Part shown: positions 1-8,421 of the stretch, one piece after another
Layout: every line of letters begins with the position of its first letter
How positions within the stretch are numbered: position 1 is the first letter of the stretch
Source of the DNA: JALELF01 sp964473455
GTDB taxonomy: Bacteria; Bacillota_I; Bacilli_A; RF39; UBA660
Direction of reading: 5' to 3'
Length of the DNA stretch: 35,925 bases
Assembly (NCBI GenBank): GCA_964473455.1
Contig: CAYYQX010000006.1
Location: forward strand, 1-35,925
Program-made: the position numbers and the translations under genes
The notes under the pieces: model-generated
Database searches by the model: none
Told to the model about the DNA's origin: nothing
The model's input: the letters and a program-made list of their open reading frames with translations, nothing else

Positions 1-2474
1 CCACAACAATGTTTATACTTCTTACCACTTCCACATGGACACAAGTCATTTCTGCCTACTTTTTTAACTGTCTTAGGAGTCTGCTTAGTCACTTTCCCAT
101 CATTTGCAACTCCTTTAGCAACTTCTTTTCTTTCTATGTTTTGTCTTACTTCTGCTTTCATTAAAAACATTGTTATTTCCTTATCAATGGTCATAAGCAA
201 ATTTTCAAACAATGCATAACCTTCAGTTGTATAAGCTCTTAGTGGGTCTTCGTTTCCTAAACTTCTTAAATCGGAACCCTCTTTTAAATGAGCCATTGTA
301 TTAATATGATCCATCCAATGTAGGTCAATAACACGTAAAGATATGGCTTTTTCAAATTCATTAGAAACTTCTTTTGGAACTTTTTCTAATTTTTTTTCAT
401 ACTCTCTTACTATTAAGTCATAAAAATAAGTAATTAATTCATCTTTGCTTCTATTCTCAATTTCCTCTATTTTTATATTGCCTTCATAAATTATTCCGTT
501 AATTGGTTCAAGAATCTCTTCTAAATCCTTCCTTGACAATCTACCACTTTGCGTATGTGGCAAAATAAGGTCTGTAATATATTCTTTAAAAGTATTTAAA
601 ACTGTTGCATGAATAGAAACATTATCTAATATTTCATTTCTTTTCGCATATATTACTTCCCTTTGATTATTTATAACATCATCGTATTGTAACAACCCTT
701 TTCTAACGTCAAAGTTGTTTCCTTCAACTCTTTTTTGAGCAGATTCTATCGTCCCTGAAAACATACTATTACGAATAGATAAATCCCCATCAAAGCCAAC
801 ACGAGCTAACATTCCTTGAATTCTATCTGTTCCAAAACGAACCATAAGTTCATCTTCAAAAGAAACACAAAATTGTGAATATCCAGGGTCTCCCTGTCTA
901 CCTGATCTACCTCTTAACTGGTTGTCAATTCTTCTTGACTCGTGTCTTTCTGTTCCAATAACACATAAGCCACCCAAAGCTTTAACTTCATCATTTATTT
1001 TTATGTCAGTTCCACGACCAGCCATATTAGTAGCGATTGTCACTGCTCCCTTTTTACCTGCATTAGCAATAATTTCTGCTTCTCTCGCATGATTTTTAGC
1101 ATTCAAAACTTCATGTTTAATTCCTTCTTTTTGAAGCATTTTACTTAAAAGTTCACTTGTTTCTACTGCAACTGTTCCAATTAACAGAGGTTGCCCTTTT
1201 GCATGCTTTTCTTTAATTTCTTCTAATATTGCTTTATATTTTCCTTGCTTAGTAGCAAAAATTAAATCTCCGTAATCTGTTCTGATAATTGGTTTGTTAG
1301 TCGGAATACAAATAACATACATATTGTATATTTCTCTAAATTCCTCTTCTTCGGTTTTGGCCGTTCCTGTCATACCAGATATTTTTTTATACATTCTAAA
1401 TAAATTTTGAAAAGTAATTGTGGCAAGAGTTTTGGTCTCCTCTTTTATTGATACACCCTCTTTTGCCTCTATTGCTTGGTGTAGTCCTTCGGAATATTGT
1501 CTTCCCTTCATCAACCTTCCAGTAAATGGATCTACTATTACTACATTGTCTTCTTCTACTACATAATCAACATCTTTGTTCATCGCATAATTAGCCTTTA
1601 AAGCTTGATTTATATAGTGCAGCAAGTTGGTATTGTTAAGATCATATAAATTATCTAAATTAAATACTTTTTCGGCTTTGGCAATTCCAACTTCATCTAA
1701 AGTAACAATTTTTGTTTTCTCGTCATATACATAGCCTTTATTTTCACTTAAGCTTTTGGCAAATTTATCTGCGTCCATATAAAAATTGGCAGTTTTCATA
1801 GCCCCACCAGATATAATAAGAGGCGTTCTTGCTTCATCGATTAAAACTGAATCGACCTCATCAATTATGACAAAGCTAAGAGGTCTTTGCACTCTATCCT
1901 TGGCATTTATTACCATGTTGTCTCTTAAATAATCAAATCCAATTTCATTGTTTGTTGAATAAGTTATATCGCACTTATAAACTTCTTGCTTTTCTTTTGG
2001 CGTTAATTCTCTTTTATTGGCCCCGACAGTTAGTCCAAGGAAATTATAAATCTTCCCCATCCATTCAGCATCACGTTCAACTAAATATTCATTGACTGTA
2101 ATAATATGAACACCATTACCAGCTAAAGCGTTCAGATATGCTGGCATGGTTGACGCTAAAGTTTTTCCTTCTCCTGTTTTCATTTCAGCAATATTGCCAT
2201 AATGAATTGCGAGCCCTCCTAATATTTGCGTATAAAAAGCTGTTTCACCTAAAACTCTATACGCAGCTTCTCTTGCAACCGCAAAAGCTTCAACTTTTAT
2301 ATCTTCCAAGGTTTCCTTTTCAAGCCTTTTTTTAAATTCAGTTGTTTTAGCTTTAAGCTCTTCATCTGTTAACTTTGCCATAACAGACTCTAGCGCTACT
2401 ATTTCGTTAGCAATAATTTTAAATTTTTCTAATTCTTTATATCCACGATCAAATATTTTCTTAAAAAACTCCAT
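1..2474 (-). CDS. secA: Preprotein translocase ATPase SecA (3' end cut by window)
   Basis: ATPase motor that drives unfolded preproteins through SecYEG at the membrane. The start is an ATG at 2474 behind a TCCTCC (AGGAGG on the coding strand) at 2481-2486. About 824 codons are visible. Direct motifs: Walker A region AEMKTGEGKTLAS near 2165, the DEAD-type sequence DEVDSVLIDEARTPLI near 1805-1865, and at the very left edge the C-terminal SEC-C zinc motif DLCPCGSGKKYKHCCG. Since known SecA proteins end within a few residues of this motif, only a residue or so plus the stop codon should be missing. The zinc tail normally binds SecB or the ribosome. It is separated from downstream genes by the window edge; upstream lies the corA terminator, so it probably has its own promoter. 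Confidence 0.97.
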   Translation of the reverse strand, partial: MEFFKKIFDRGYKELEKFKIIANEIVALESVMAKLTDEELKAKTTEFKKRLEKETLEDIKVEAFAVAREAAYRVLGETAFYTQILGGLAIHYGNIAEMKTGEGKTLASTMPAYLNALAGNGVHIITVNEYLVERDAEWMGKIYNFLGLTVGANKRELTPKEKQEVYKCDITYSTNNEIGFDYLRDNMVINAKDRVQRPLSFVIIDEVDSVLIDEARTPLIISGGAMKTANFYMDADKFAKSLSENKGYVYDEKTKIVTLDEVGIAKAEKVFNLDNLYDLNNTNLLHYINQALKANYAMNKDVDYVVEEDNVVIVDPFTGRLMKGRQYSEGLHQAIEAKEGVSIKEETKTLATITFQNLFRMYKKISGMTGTAKTEEEEFREIYNMYVICIPTNKPIIRTDYGDLIFATKQGKYKAILEEIKEKHAKGQPLLIGTVAVETSELLSKMLQKEGIKHEVLNAKNHAREAEIIANAGKKGAVTIATNMAGRGTDIKINDEVKALGGLCVIGTERHESRRIDNQLRGRSGRQGDPGYSQFCVSFEDELMVRFGTDRIQGMLARVGFDGDLSIRNSMFSGTIESAQKRVEGNNFDVRKGLLQYDDVINNQREVIYAKRNEILDNVSIHATVLNTFKEYITDLILPHTQSGRLSRKDLEEILEPINGIIYEGNIKIEEIENRSKDELITYFYDLIVREYEKKLEKVPKEVSNEFEKAISLRVIDLHWMDHINTMAHLKEGSDLRSLGNEDPLRAYTTEGYALFENLLMTIDKEITMFLMKAEVRQNIERKEVAKGVANDGKVTKQTPKTVKKVGRNDLCPCGSGKKYKHCC

Positions 2475-2508
2475 GTTTTATCCTCCTTGCATAAGTATAT
2501 TTTACCAT

Positions 2509-2535
2509 AAAAAAAGAAAATAAAATATTTTCTTT
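2509..2535 (-). terminator. Intrinsic terminator after the corA-like gene
   Basis: On the minus strand a 9-bp stem AAAGAAAAT/ATTTTCTTT (2513-2521 with 2527-2535), loop of five, runs into a T tract. It overlaps the stop codon of the corA-like gene and lies 35 bases before the secA start, so it separates the argS-rpoE-corA operon from secA. The stem is all A/T except one G-C pair. Confidence 0.6.
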
Positions 2536-3469
2536 AAAGTAGATTTTTTTTCTTTAGTATGACAGCAAGGAGAAGTGAAAAGACAATTGACACTAATACA
2601 ACGCAGACAAAAGAATATTTATATGTTCCAATAACACCTAGGTTAACATTCATTCCTAAGAAAGATGCAACCATCGTAGGTATTGAAAACACTATTGTAA
2701 TCCCAGTTAAAAACTTAATAATAACATTCATATTGTTTGAAACTATTGTTGCGTATGTATCAGTCATGCTTGTAAGTATTTCTCTATAAACATTAGCCAT
2801 TGCGATGCTCTGTTTGTTTTCAATCATAGCGTCTTCTAAAATGTCTTGATCTTCTTCATATAAATCTAAGACAGCTCCTTTAGACAATTTGTTTAATACA
2901 CAGTCATTTGCGTTTAATGAATTAATAAAATATACTAAGTTTTTTTCAATATCTAAAAGACTTAATATTTCTTTGTTGTTTGTCGATTTTTTCAATACCT
3001 TTTCTTTGCTTCTAATATCTTCATCTATCGTTTTTAAGTGTTTTTGATAAAGAGTTGCCAATTTAAAAAGTATTTGAATAGTAAATCTTGTTTTCTTTTC
3101 TGAAAAGAATCCTGAAACTTTATTGTTTTTAAAATCCTCTAGCAAAGCAACTGGCTTTGTTGAAACAGTAATAAAGTATCCTTCTGAAATAACAATTCCA
3201 AGCGGATAAATCCGATACTTATTTTTGTATGCTGAATCAAGTACAAAAGGTGTGTCAATAACAACTAAGGTCGCGTTTTTGCTTGTTTCAATATGTGGCA
3301 TTTCTTCTTCGTCTAATAATTTTCTCAAAAAATCTTCTTCTACTTTTGTCTCACTAACAACAAGACTGATTTCTTCTTCTGTTGGTTCAACCAAATCAAT
3401 CCACGCATCTTTTTCTATTGTTTTTAAAGATTCTACTTTCCCATCAACCGTTTTATAAATACTTAACAT
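2534..3469 (-). CDS. CorA-family divalent cation transporter
   Basis: A 311-residue inner-membrane channel for Mg2+ or a related divalent cation. The family signature is the short SFLGMNV sequence (GMN motif) at the end of the first C-terminal membrane helix, followed by a short extracellular loop and a second helix (FVCVVLVSIVFSLLLAVIL) with a lysine-rich tail. The N-terminal 230 residues form the acidic cytosolic funnel and long helices typical of CorA. Length is normal for the family. In CorA-family members the loop after GMN often carries an acidic pair; here it reads NVNLGVIG without one, so the transported ion cannot be assigned. The ATG follows an AAAAGGGG ribosome site. It is the last gene of argS-rpoE-corA, 14 bases after rpoE. 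Confidence 0.88.
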   Translation of the reverse strand: MLSIYKTVDGKVESLKTIEKDAWIDLVEPTEEEISLVVSETKVEEDFLRKLLDEEEMPHIETSKNATLVVIDTPFVLDSAYKNKYRIYPLGIVISEGYFITVSTKPVALLEDFKNNKVSGFFSEKKTRFTIQILFKLATLYQKHLKTIDEDIRSKEKVLKKSTNNKEILSLLDIEKNLVYFINSLNANDCVLNKLSKGAVLDLYEEDQDILEDAMIENKQSIAMANVYREILTSMTDTYATIVSNNMNVIIKFLTGITIVFSIPTMVASFLGMNVNLGVIGTYKYSFVCVVLVSIVFSLLLAVILKKKNLL

Positions 3470-3483
3470 ATTTACCCCTTTTC

Positions 3484-3903
3484 TTATTCCTCGTCTTCGT
3501 CAACAATTGTTAAATCACTTAAATCGTCTTCTTCATCAACATCGATGTCTTCTTCTAAAGGCTCTTCCTCTTCTACTTCTTCTGTTTCTTCTTCTAAAAC
3601 ATCTTCATACAAGTCAACGTAAACATCATCATCGTCATCTTCTTTGTCTATTATTATATCATGTTTTTCTTGTAAATCCCATAGTCCATTTAATAGAATA
3701 AATCTTTTATCCGTAACTAATGAAGTATAAAAATCCCCAATTAAATCAGTATATTGTTCTTTTGTGTATCCAAGTAAATCACAAATTTTTTTAAAAATAT
3801 CAGGTGTGTTTATTTGTTTTTGTTCCTCTTTTAATATCATATAGGCTAGATCTGTGTATGAAAGTATTTCTAATTCTTCTTTTGTCATTTCTTTTAATTT
3901 CAT
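3484..3903 (-). CDS. rpoE: DNA-directed RNA polymerase delta subunit
   Basis: Delta subunit of Gram-positive RNA polymerase, which speeds polymerase recycling and reduces non-specific DNA binding. The 139-residue protein has the folded HARE-HTH-like N-terminal domain (about residues 1-85, with SYTDLAYMILKEE and the conserved RFILLNGLWDL end), then a disordered tail almost wholly of D and E (about residues 88-139). This two-part structure is diagnostic. The delta subunit is restricted to Bacillota, which supports the taxonomic reading. It starts 3 bases after the argS stop, so the two genes are surely cotranscribed; in many Bacilli rpoE is next to ctsG-like pyrG instead. Confidence 0.95.
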   Translation of the reverse strand: MKLKEMTKEELEILSYTDLAYMILKEEQKQINTPDIFKKICDLLGYTKEQYTDLIGDFYTSLVTDKRFILLNGLWDLQEKHDIIIDKEDDDDDVYVDLYEDVLEEETEEVEEEEPLEEDIDVDEEDDLSDLTIVDEDEE

Positions 3904-3906
3904 AAT

Positions 3907-5505
3907 TTACATCCTCTCTTTTGCTTCTATTTCAAGTAAATTTAATGCGTTTTTTATTACTATTGAAGTGGCTTTTACCAAGCTTACCTTTTCTTGGGTT
4001 TCTATTTCATCATCACTCAGTATTTTCTCACTGTTGTAGAAAGAGTGAAATAAAGCTGCCAATTCATATAAGTAGTTTGTTAATACATGGGGAGATAATT
4101 TCTTACATGAAATTTCAATTGTTTGTGGAAATTCATATAATTTAACAAGTAATTTATACGCTGTTTCACTATTTAGTTTACTGTATTTTATATTTGTATT
4201 TATTTCTTTTTTATAACTACTTAATACAGAACATATTCTAGCATAAGCATATTGAATATAATATACAGGGTTTTCATTTGTTTTTGATTTTGCAACATTT
4301 ATATCAAAATCCAGCTGTGTGTCAAGAGATTTGCTTATGAAGAAATATCTAGTCGCATCAATTCCAACTTCTTCTATTAACTCATTTAAAGTTATCGTTT
4401 TGCCTGTTCGTTTGCTTACCTTTATTTCCTCGTTATCTTTTAATAATCTTACCATTTGTAGTATTTTTACTGTTAATTTTTCTTCATCATAGCCCATCAT
4501 TTTGATACTTGCCTTAAGACGATTGATGTATCCATGGTGATCGGCACCAAGAACGTCAATCAAGCTATCATATCCTCTTTCATACTTGTCAACATGATAA
4601 GCAATGTCTGGCAACAAATATGTATTTGTTTTGTCACTCTTAACAAGCACTCTATCTTTGTCATCTTCAAACATTGTAGTTTTTAAGTATATTGCCCCTT
4701 CTTGTTCATATGTATAATTTTTGTCAATTAAGTATTTTAAACTTTTTTCTACTTTCCCGCTTTCATATATTTTTCTTTCGCTTGTCCATATATCAAAGTA
4801 AGTTCTAAAGGATTGTAAATCTTTTTTTATATTCTGTAATAAATAATCTATTCCATATTCATTAATAATATCGTCTGTTGCATCTTTTCCATATTTTTCA
4901 TATATGTTTTTAGCAACTTCAATAAGTTCTTTTCCATGATAATGATTTTCTTCTAGCTCATCATTTATTCCACATAAGTTGTTATATCTTATTCTTATTG
5001 ACTTATTTAAGTTATTAATTTGGTTTCCACCATCATTAATATAGTATTCTCTAGTAACATCAAAGCCTAAAAACATTAAAATGTTGGCAAGTGAACTTCC
5101 ATAGGCTGCTCCTCTACCGTGTCCAATATGAAGAGCCCCTGTTGGATTTGCACTAACAAATTCTAAATTTATTTTTTTGTTTTTTGTTTTTCCTTTACCG
5201 TATTGTTCTTTTTTATTTAAAATTTCGTTTATATTTTCATACAAATAATCTTTTTTTAAATAAAAATTTATAAAACCAGGCCCAGCAATTTCTATTTTTT
5301 CAATATAGTCTTCTTTGATATTGTCAGCAATTAAAGTAGCAATTTCTTTTGGGTTTTTTTTAAGTTGTTTCGACAACTTCATTGCTATATTTGTTGAAAA
5401 ATCACCATTTATAATATCACTAGGAACTTCTATTTCTATTTCATCAATTAAACATTCTATTTTAATAAGAGCTTTTTTAATGGCTTCTTTTAATTTTTCA
5501 GTCAT
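3907..5505 (-). CDS. argS: Arginyl-tRNA synthetase
   Basis: Class I synthetase that charges tRNA-Arg in the cytoplasm. The 532-residue protein has the N-terminal Add-1 domain (residues 1-90), the HIGH signature in ALHIGHGRGAAYG, a KMSKS-like loop reading KVSKRTGKTITL, and the DALR anticodon-binding domain with YIQYAYARICSVL at its start. I start at the ATG at 5505, because it is preceded by AAAGGAGGAAAA and matches the family N-terminus; an in-frame extension to 5601 would run through the promoter. First gene of argS-rpoE-corA. Confidence 0.96.
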   Translation of the reverse strand: MTEKLKEAIKKALIKIECLIDEIEIEVPSDIINGDFSTNIAMKLSKQLKKNPKEIATLIADNIKEDYIEKIEIAGPGFINFYLKKDYLYENINEILNKKEQYGKGKTKNKKINLEFVSANPTGALHIGHGRGAAYGSSLANILMFLGFDVTREYYINDGGNQINNLNKSIRIRYNNLCGINDELEENHYHGKELIEVAKNIYEKYGKDATDDIINEYGIDYLLQNIKKDLQSFRTYFDIWTSERKIYESGKVEKSLKYLIDKNYTYEQEGAIYLKTTMFEDDKDRVLVKSDKTNTYLLPDIAYHVDKYERGYDSLIDVLGADHHGYINRLKASIKMMGYDEEKLTVKILQMVRLLKDNEEIKVSKRTGKTITLNELIEEVGIDATRYFFISKSLDTQLDFDINVAKSKTNENPVYYIQYAYARICSVLSSYKKEINTNIKYSKLNSETAYKLLVKLYEFPQTIEISCKKLSPHVLTNYLYELAALFHSFYNSEKILSDDEIETQEKVSLVKATSIVIKNALNLLEIEAKERM

Positions 5506-5533
5506 TTTTCCTCCTTTATTAAAACTCCCAAAC

Positions 5534-5561
5534 ATTATAGCACAATATGAATAATTTACAA
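5534..5561 (-). promoter_or_regulatory. Probable sigma-A promoter of argS-rpoE-corA
   Basis: On the minus strand: TTGTAA (5556-5561), 16 bases, then TATAAT (5534-5539) preceded by TG as an extended -10 (TGCTATAAT). It lies about 30 bases before the argS start and rules out the longer argS reading frame. Confidence 0.65.
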
Positions 5562-5587
5562 GAGGTTTTATAAATTTACTTGATAAC

Positions 5588-5622
5588 AAAAAAACCACCA
5601 ATAAAATTATTTATTAATGGTT
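5588..5622 (-). terminator. Intrinsic terminator of the DUF1292 gene cluster
   Basis: A 13-bp stem (5593-5605 with 5610-5622, two G-U pairs in the RNA) with a four-base loop, followed on the minus strand by seven T. It overlaps the last codons and stop of the 141-residue gene and closes the three-gene unit. Confidence 0.8.
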
Positions 5623-6032
5623 GGTCTTTTATCGCCATATGTTGGCGTTTCTAATTCTGTTTTAATATAATTTCCGTCAGGTTCAGAAAAGAAATCGACT
5701 GTTCCATCCTCAGCTATAAAGGCTGCTTTAATTATTTCTTTTTTCTTTTCCAATTGTCTTTTCTTATAATTGGCTTTGATTTTATTAATCCCTTTTATTA
5801 GAGGTTTTCCAGCCCATATAGCAAATCTGCCTATTCCTTTAATAGCTGGTGGAGTAAAAGTCAAAGCAATGTTTGCCACTATGCCTCCAATTGTTATTTG
5901 CCAGTTGGCTTTTATTCTTTCTTTATCAATAGCAGCTTCTTCATCTAATAAAGCGGTATATGCTTCAAGATATCTTTCAGAAAGTCCATCTACTACTGAT
6001 CTTTGCTCTTCAAGAGCAAGTATTCCGTTCAT
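5607..6032 (-). CDS. Unknown membrane-associated protein, paralogue of the 6301-6828 product
   Basis: I do not recognise a family. The 141-residue protein has an N-terminus MNGILALEEQRSV, a helical charged stretch to residue 40, one hydrophobic glycine-containing segment (about 45-75, TIGGIVANIALTFTPPAIKGIGRFAIW), a lysine-rich helix, and an acidic C-terminus with KAAFIAEDGTVDFF. The same order of features and short matching pieces (MNG-ILA, IALTxxP, LIKG/FLKG, KAAFxxxxG) occur in the protein at 6301-6828, so the two look like diverged duplicates. The start ATG follows GGAG at 10 bases and lies 2 bases after the stop of the DUF1292 gene. Last gene of the cluster. No function is proposed. Confidence 0.65.
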   Translation of the reverse strand: MNGILALEEQRSVVDGLSERYLEAYTALLDEEAAIDKERIKANWQITIGGIVANIALTFTPPAIKGIGRFAIWAGKPLIKGINKIKANYKKRQLEKKKEIIKAAFIAEDGTVDFFSEPDGNYIKTELETPTYGDKRPTINK

Positions 6033-6034
6033 AA

Positions 6035-6304
6035 TTAGTTGGCTCCAATCAAAGTGTCTCTAACGTTGTCATAAAAAGCTAAAACGGTATGCTTTTCTGC
6101 TTCTGGAATTAATTTTATTCTAAATGTACCATCTTCTGTTTGTTCCATTTCTGTAATAAAAACAGGAACTGTTTCAGACTTTTCATCATCATTTACAGTA
6201 TAAACAATATATTCTTTTTTATATTCTAATACTTTAAACATAACAAGAATATTAATTTTTACTTTTTTTCCTTCTTCGTTAACTACTGTAATACTATCTA
6301 TCAT
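6035..6304 (-). CDS. DUF1292-family protein
   Basis: An 89-residue acidic protein. The pattern of a short beta segment with a NEEGKKVKINILVMFK start, a central KEYIVYTVNDDEKSETVPVFITEM and an acidic end matches DUF1292 (YrzB-like) proteins common in Bacillota, whose function is not known. Its ATG overlaps the TGA stop of the preceding 175-residue gene by four bases (ATGA), which implies translational coupling. In many Bacillota DUF1292 genes accompany ruvX and mltG-type genes; here it is instead flanked by two unknown membrane proteins. Confidence 0.7.
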   Translation of the reverse strand: MIDSITVVNEEGKKVKINILVMFKVLEYKKEYIVYTVNDDEKSETVPVFITEMEQTEDGTFRIKLIPEAEKHTVLAFYDNVRDTLIGAN

Positions 6305-6828
6305 TGTATTCCTCCCATAGTTTTATCTTGTGTGACTTGTTGATCGATTTCGTTATTTGGACTAGCAACTTGTTGTCCTACTTTTTTTCCAAACAAACCT
6401 TTTCCTTTTTGATCTTTAATTAGTTTTGTCTGAATCGCTACTTCTTTGGTATTACCATACATATCAGTAAAAGCTGCTTTTACTTGTTCAGGATCTTTTT
6501 TAATTAGTATTCCCTTAAGAAACCCTCTACTATTTTCAACTAGATTTACTAAAGCAGGTGTTGCAAGCGCGGCTGCTATTTCACCAATAGGTCCGTCTAA
6601 AGGAAAGGCGGTCAAGGCTATTGTTGCGACAAATCCAAGTCCGGCTACAACTTTTTTTGTAATATCTACAACTTGGTCTATAGTAACATCTATTTTTTTA
6701 TTTCTTTCAAGTAGCGCGAGTTGTTTAGCTCTTTTCATTGCCTCAACATTTGCTCTTGATTCTGGTACTGCTAGTATTCCTCCGTTCATAGCAATAGTAC
6801 CACCTGGATTAACATTAAAATTATTCAT
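6301..6828 (-). CDS. Unknown membrane-associated protein with glycine-rich hydrophobic segment
   Basis: A 175-residue protein of unknown family. The N-terminus is polar (residues 1-50, with MNGGILAVPESR at 14-25), then come a helical stretch and one long hydrophobic, alanine/glycine-rich segment (about 58-98: VVAGLGFVATIALTAFPL followed by GEIAAALATPALVNLV), then KAAFTDMYGNTKEV and a polar Q/K-rich tail. It resembles the 5607-6032 product in order and in several short motifs. A second in-frame ATG (residue 14) would give an N-terminus starting MNGGILA exactly like the paralogue, but the first ATG has the better ribosome site (GGAG, 5 bases before). First gene of the three-gene unit. Stop is TGA. 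Confidence 0.65.
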   Translation of the reverse strand: MNNFNVNPGGTIAMNGGILAVPESRANVEAMKRAKQLALLERNKKIDVTIDQVVDITKKVVAGLGFVATIALTAFPLDGPIGEIAAALATPALVNLVENSRGFLKGILIKKDPEQVKAAFTDMYGNTKEVAIQTKLIKDQKGKGLFGKKVGQQVASPNNEIDQQVTQDKTMGGIQ

Positions 6829-6915
6829 ACGTTCTCCAATCTATTGTATTTCTATTATAATAGTATTCCTTTTTTGCATATACTTCAAGGTTATTTACTT
6901 TACTTGACATTTTTA

Positions 6916-8421
6916 TTATCTATGATTACGAATAATGACTATTCCTATTATACCGGCATATGATGGAGTTTCTAAAGCATATGCTGCACCACCACCACTG
7001 CCTTTATATGAAGCAGTTACTGGAGCCTTTGCACTTTCTCCACCACTACCACCTTGAGCATAGAAAACTGCCGTTCCGGTAATAGAATTTGAAATCGCCG
7101 CACCGCCATAAGTGGCATATGGGTCACAACCTCCGCCTGCGCCTCCACCACCGTTTCCGGTAGCATTTCTAGCATTCCCCCCAGCATATCCTTGAGAAGC
7201 AGTTCCACCGACTCCACCAGGATAAGATCCACCACCGCCACTGCCTCCACTAGAGCCAGCTGGTGAACTATAACCTCCGCCGGCTCCTCCACCATAGGCA
7301 GTAATCCCATTAAAGACGCTATTTTCTCCATTGTTTCCCTTTGTATTTATCGCGGTTACTTGTGTTCCTCCGGCTCCTACTGTTACTGTGTGAGTTCCAT
7401 TAGCCAGGCTTATATTAGTACTATAAACAACCCCACCTGCTCCTCCGCCTCCAGCTCCACCTGTGTCGTTATTATTATGGCCGGCGCTACCGCCTCCACC
7501 AACAACTAAAGCATCAATCGTTTGAGTTAGTCCAGTGACTGTCAAAGTTCCAGATGTTAAGAAGCTTACATACCAGTTCCCGCTTCCCTGATCTACAAAC
7601 GTATACGTTCCAGTATAAGCAATCATCGGTGTATAACTTGCTGTTAATGTTGCATTACTTGTTCCCATAGTAAACGTTGTTCCGACCATTGAGCATCCTG
7701 TACAACTTACTGTCCAGCCTACAAACATATCAAATCCTTTAGTTGGATTACTTATTGTTGATGTTCCTCCTACCGCTATTGTTTGTGGCGTTGTGCCACT
7801 CCATGTCCCACCATTCGCGTTTACTGTTAAAGTATACGAATTAACTGTCCAATTGGCCGTTAAAGTCGCATTACTTGTACCCATAGTAAATGTTGTTCCA
7901 TCAATACTACTTCCCGTTCCACTTACAGTCCATCCGGCAAACAAATAATTTGTTCTAGTTGGATTATTTATTGTGACAGTTTCTCCACTTGTAATAGTTT
8001 GAGGACTTGTTCCACTCCAAATGCCTCCATTGGCACTAACAGTTAATGTGTATACTACACTACAAGTATCAACCATCTCATACTCAAATAAAACTCCATT
8101 ATAAGTTACTTTAATAAAATAATCTTTTAAGTATTCAACATTATCTAAATTAGGAATCATTTCTTCATTCAAATATTTACTTGCATTTAAAGTTGCATAA
8201 GAAATACAATATTGTGTTTGGTTAATTTTTTCAAATGAAGATGAATTATTATATACATAATCCCTGGCCGAAGATATAATGACTTCTTTAGCTAGTTCTT
8301 CCAATTTATCTTGGTTTTCTTTTATTCTATTAATAATAATTTGTGAAACAATTAAACTAAGTACTGACAAAAGAATTAAAACACCTAAGATTTCTACTAA
8401 TGTAAATCCCTTATTTTTCAT
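6916..8421 (-). CDS. Type IV prepilin-like protein with two InlB-type repeats and a glycine-rich head
   Basis: A 501-residue mosaic surface protein. Residues 1-31 are a class-III prepilin signal: MKNKG/FTLVE with Gly5, Phe6 and Glu10, then a hydrophobic helix, so a prepilin peptidase should cut after Gly5. Residues 32-120 are a pilin-type alpha/beta region with two cysteines (71 and 120). Residues 123-192 and 196-263 are tandem InlB/Flg_new-type repeats (YTLTVxANGGxWSG...GWTVSxTG...TMGTSNATLTA). Residues 270-495 are a glycine-rich domain with GGGG and GGAGG runs, like the head of some phage receptor adhesins. The fusion suggests an adhesin shown on a pilus or pseudopilus tip. It overlaps the ftsK stop by one base (TAATG) and has an AGGAGGAAT ribosome site. 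No other pilus gene is in the window. Confidence 0.85.
   Translation of the reverse strand: MKNKGFTLVEILGVLILLSVLSLIVSQIIINRIKENQDKLEELAKEVIISSARDYVYNNSSSFEKINQTQYCISYATLNASKYLNEEMIPNLDNVEYLKDYFIKVTYNGVLFEYEMVDTCSVVYTLTVSANGGIWSGTSPQTITSGETVTINNPTRTNYLFAGWTVSGTGSSIDGTTFTMGTSNATLTANWTVNSYTLTVNANGGTWSGTTPQTIAVGGTSTISNPTKGFDMFVGWTVSCTGCSMVGTTFTMGTSNATLTASYTPMIAYTGTYTFVDQGSGNWYVSFLTSGTLTVTGLTQTIDALVVGGGGSAGHNNNDTGGAGGGGAGGVVYSTNISLANGTHTVTVGAGGTQVTAINTKGNNGENSVFNGITAYGGGAGGGYSSPAGSSGGSGGGGSYPGGVGGTASQGYAGGNARNATGNGGGGAGGGCDPYATYGGAAISNSITGTAVFYAQGGSGGESAKAPVTASYKGSGGGAAYALETPSYAGIIGIVIIRNHR

Noticed and set aside
2138..2335. Open frame on plus opposite secA
   Set aside because: Antisense shadow of a clear SecA region, no ribosome site.
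5505..5601. N-terminal extension of ArgS by 32 residues
   Set aside because: It would cross an extended -10 promoter and lacks a ribosome site; the ATG at 5505 has one.
6854..6888. Promoter of the 6301-6828 gene (TATAAT or TACTAT with TTGAAG)
   Set aside because: The TATAAT is 23 bases from the -35; the alternative -10 at 17 bases matches only four of six, so I could not decide.
7017..7331. A 104-residue open frame in another frame of the glycine-rich region of the pilin-like gene
   Set aside because: It exists because the repetitive glycine codons avoid stops in other frames; no ribosome site and no conserved motif.
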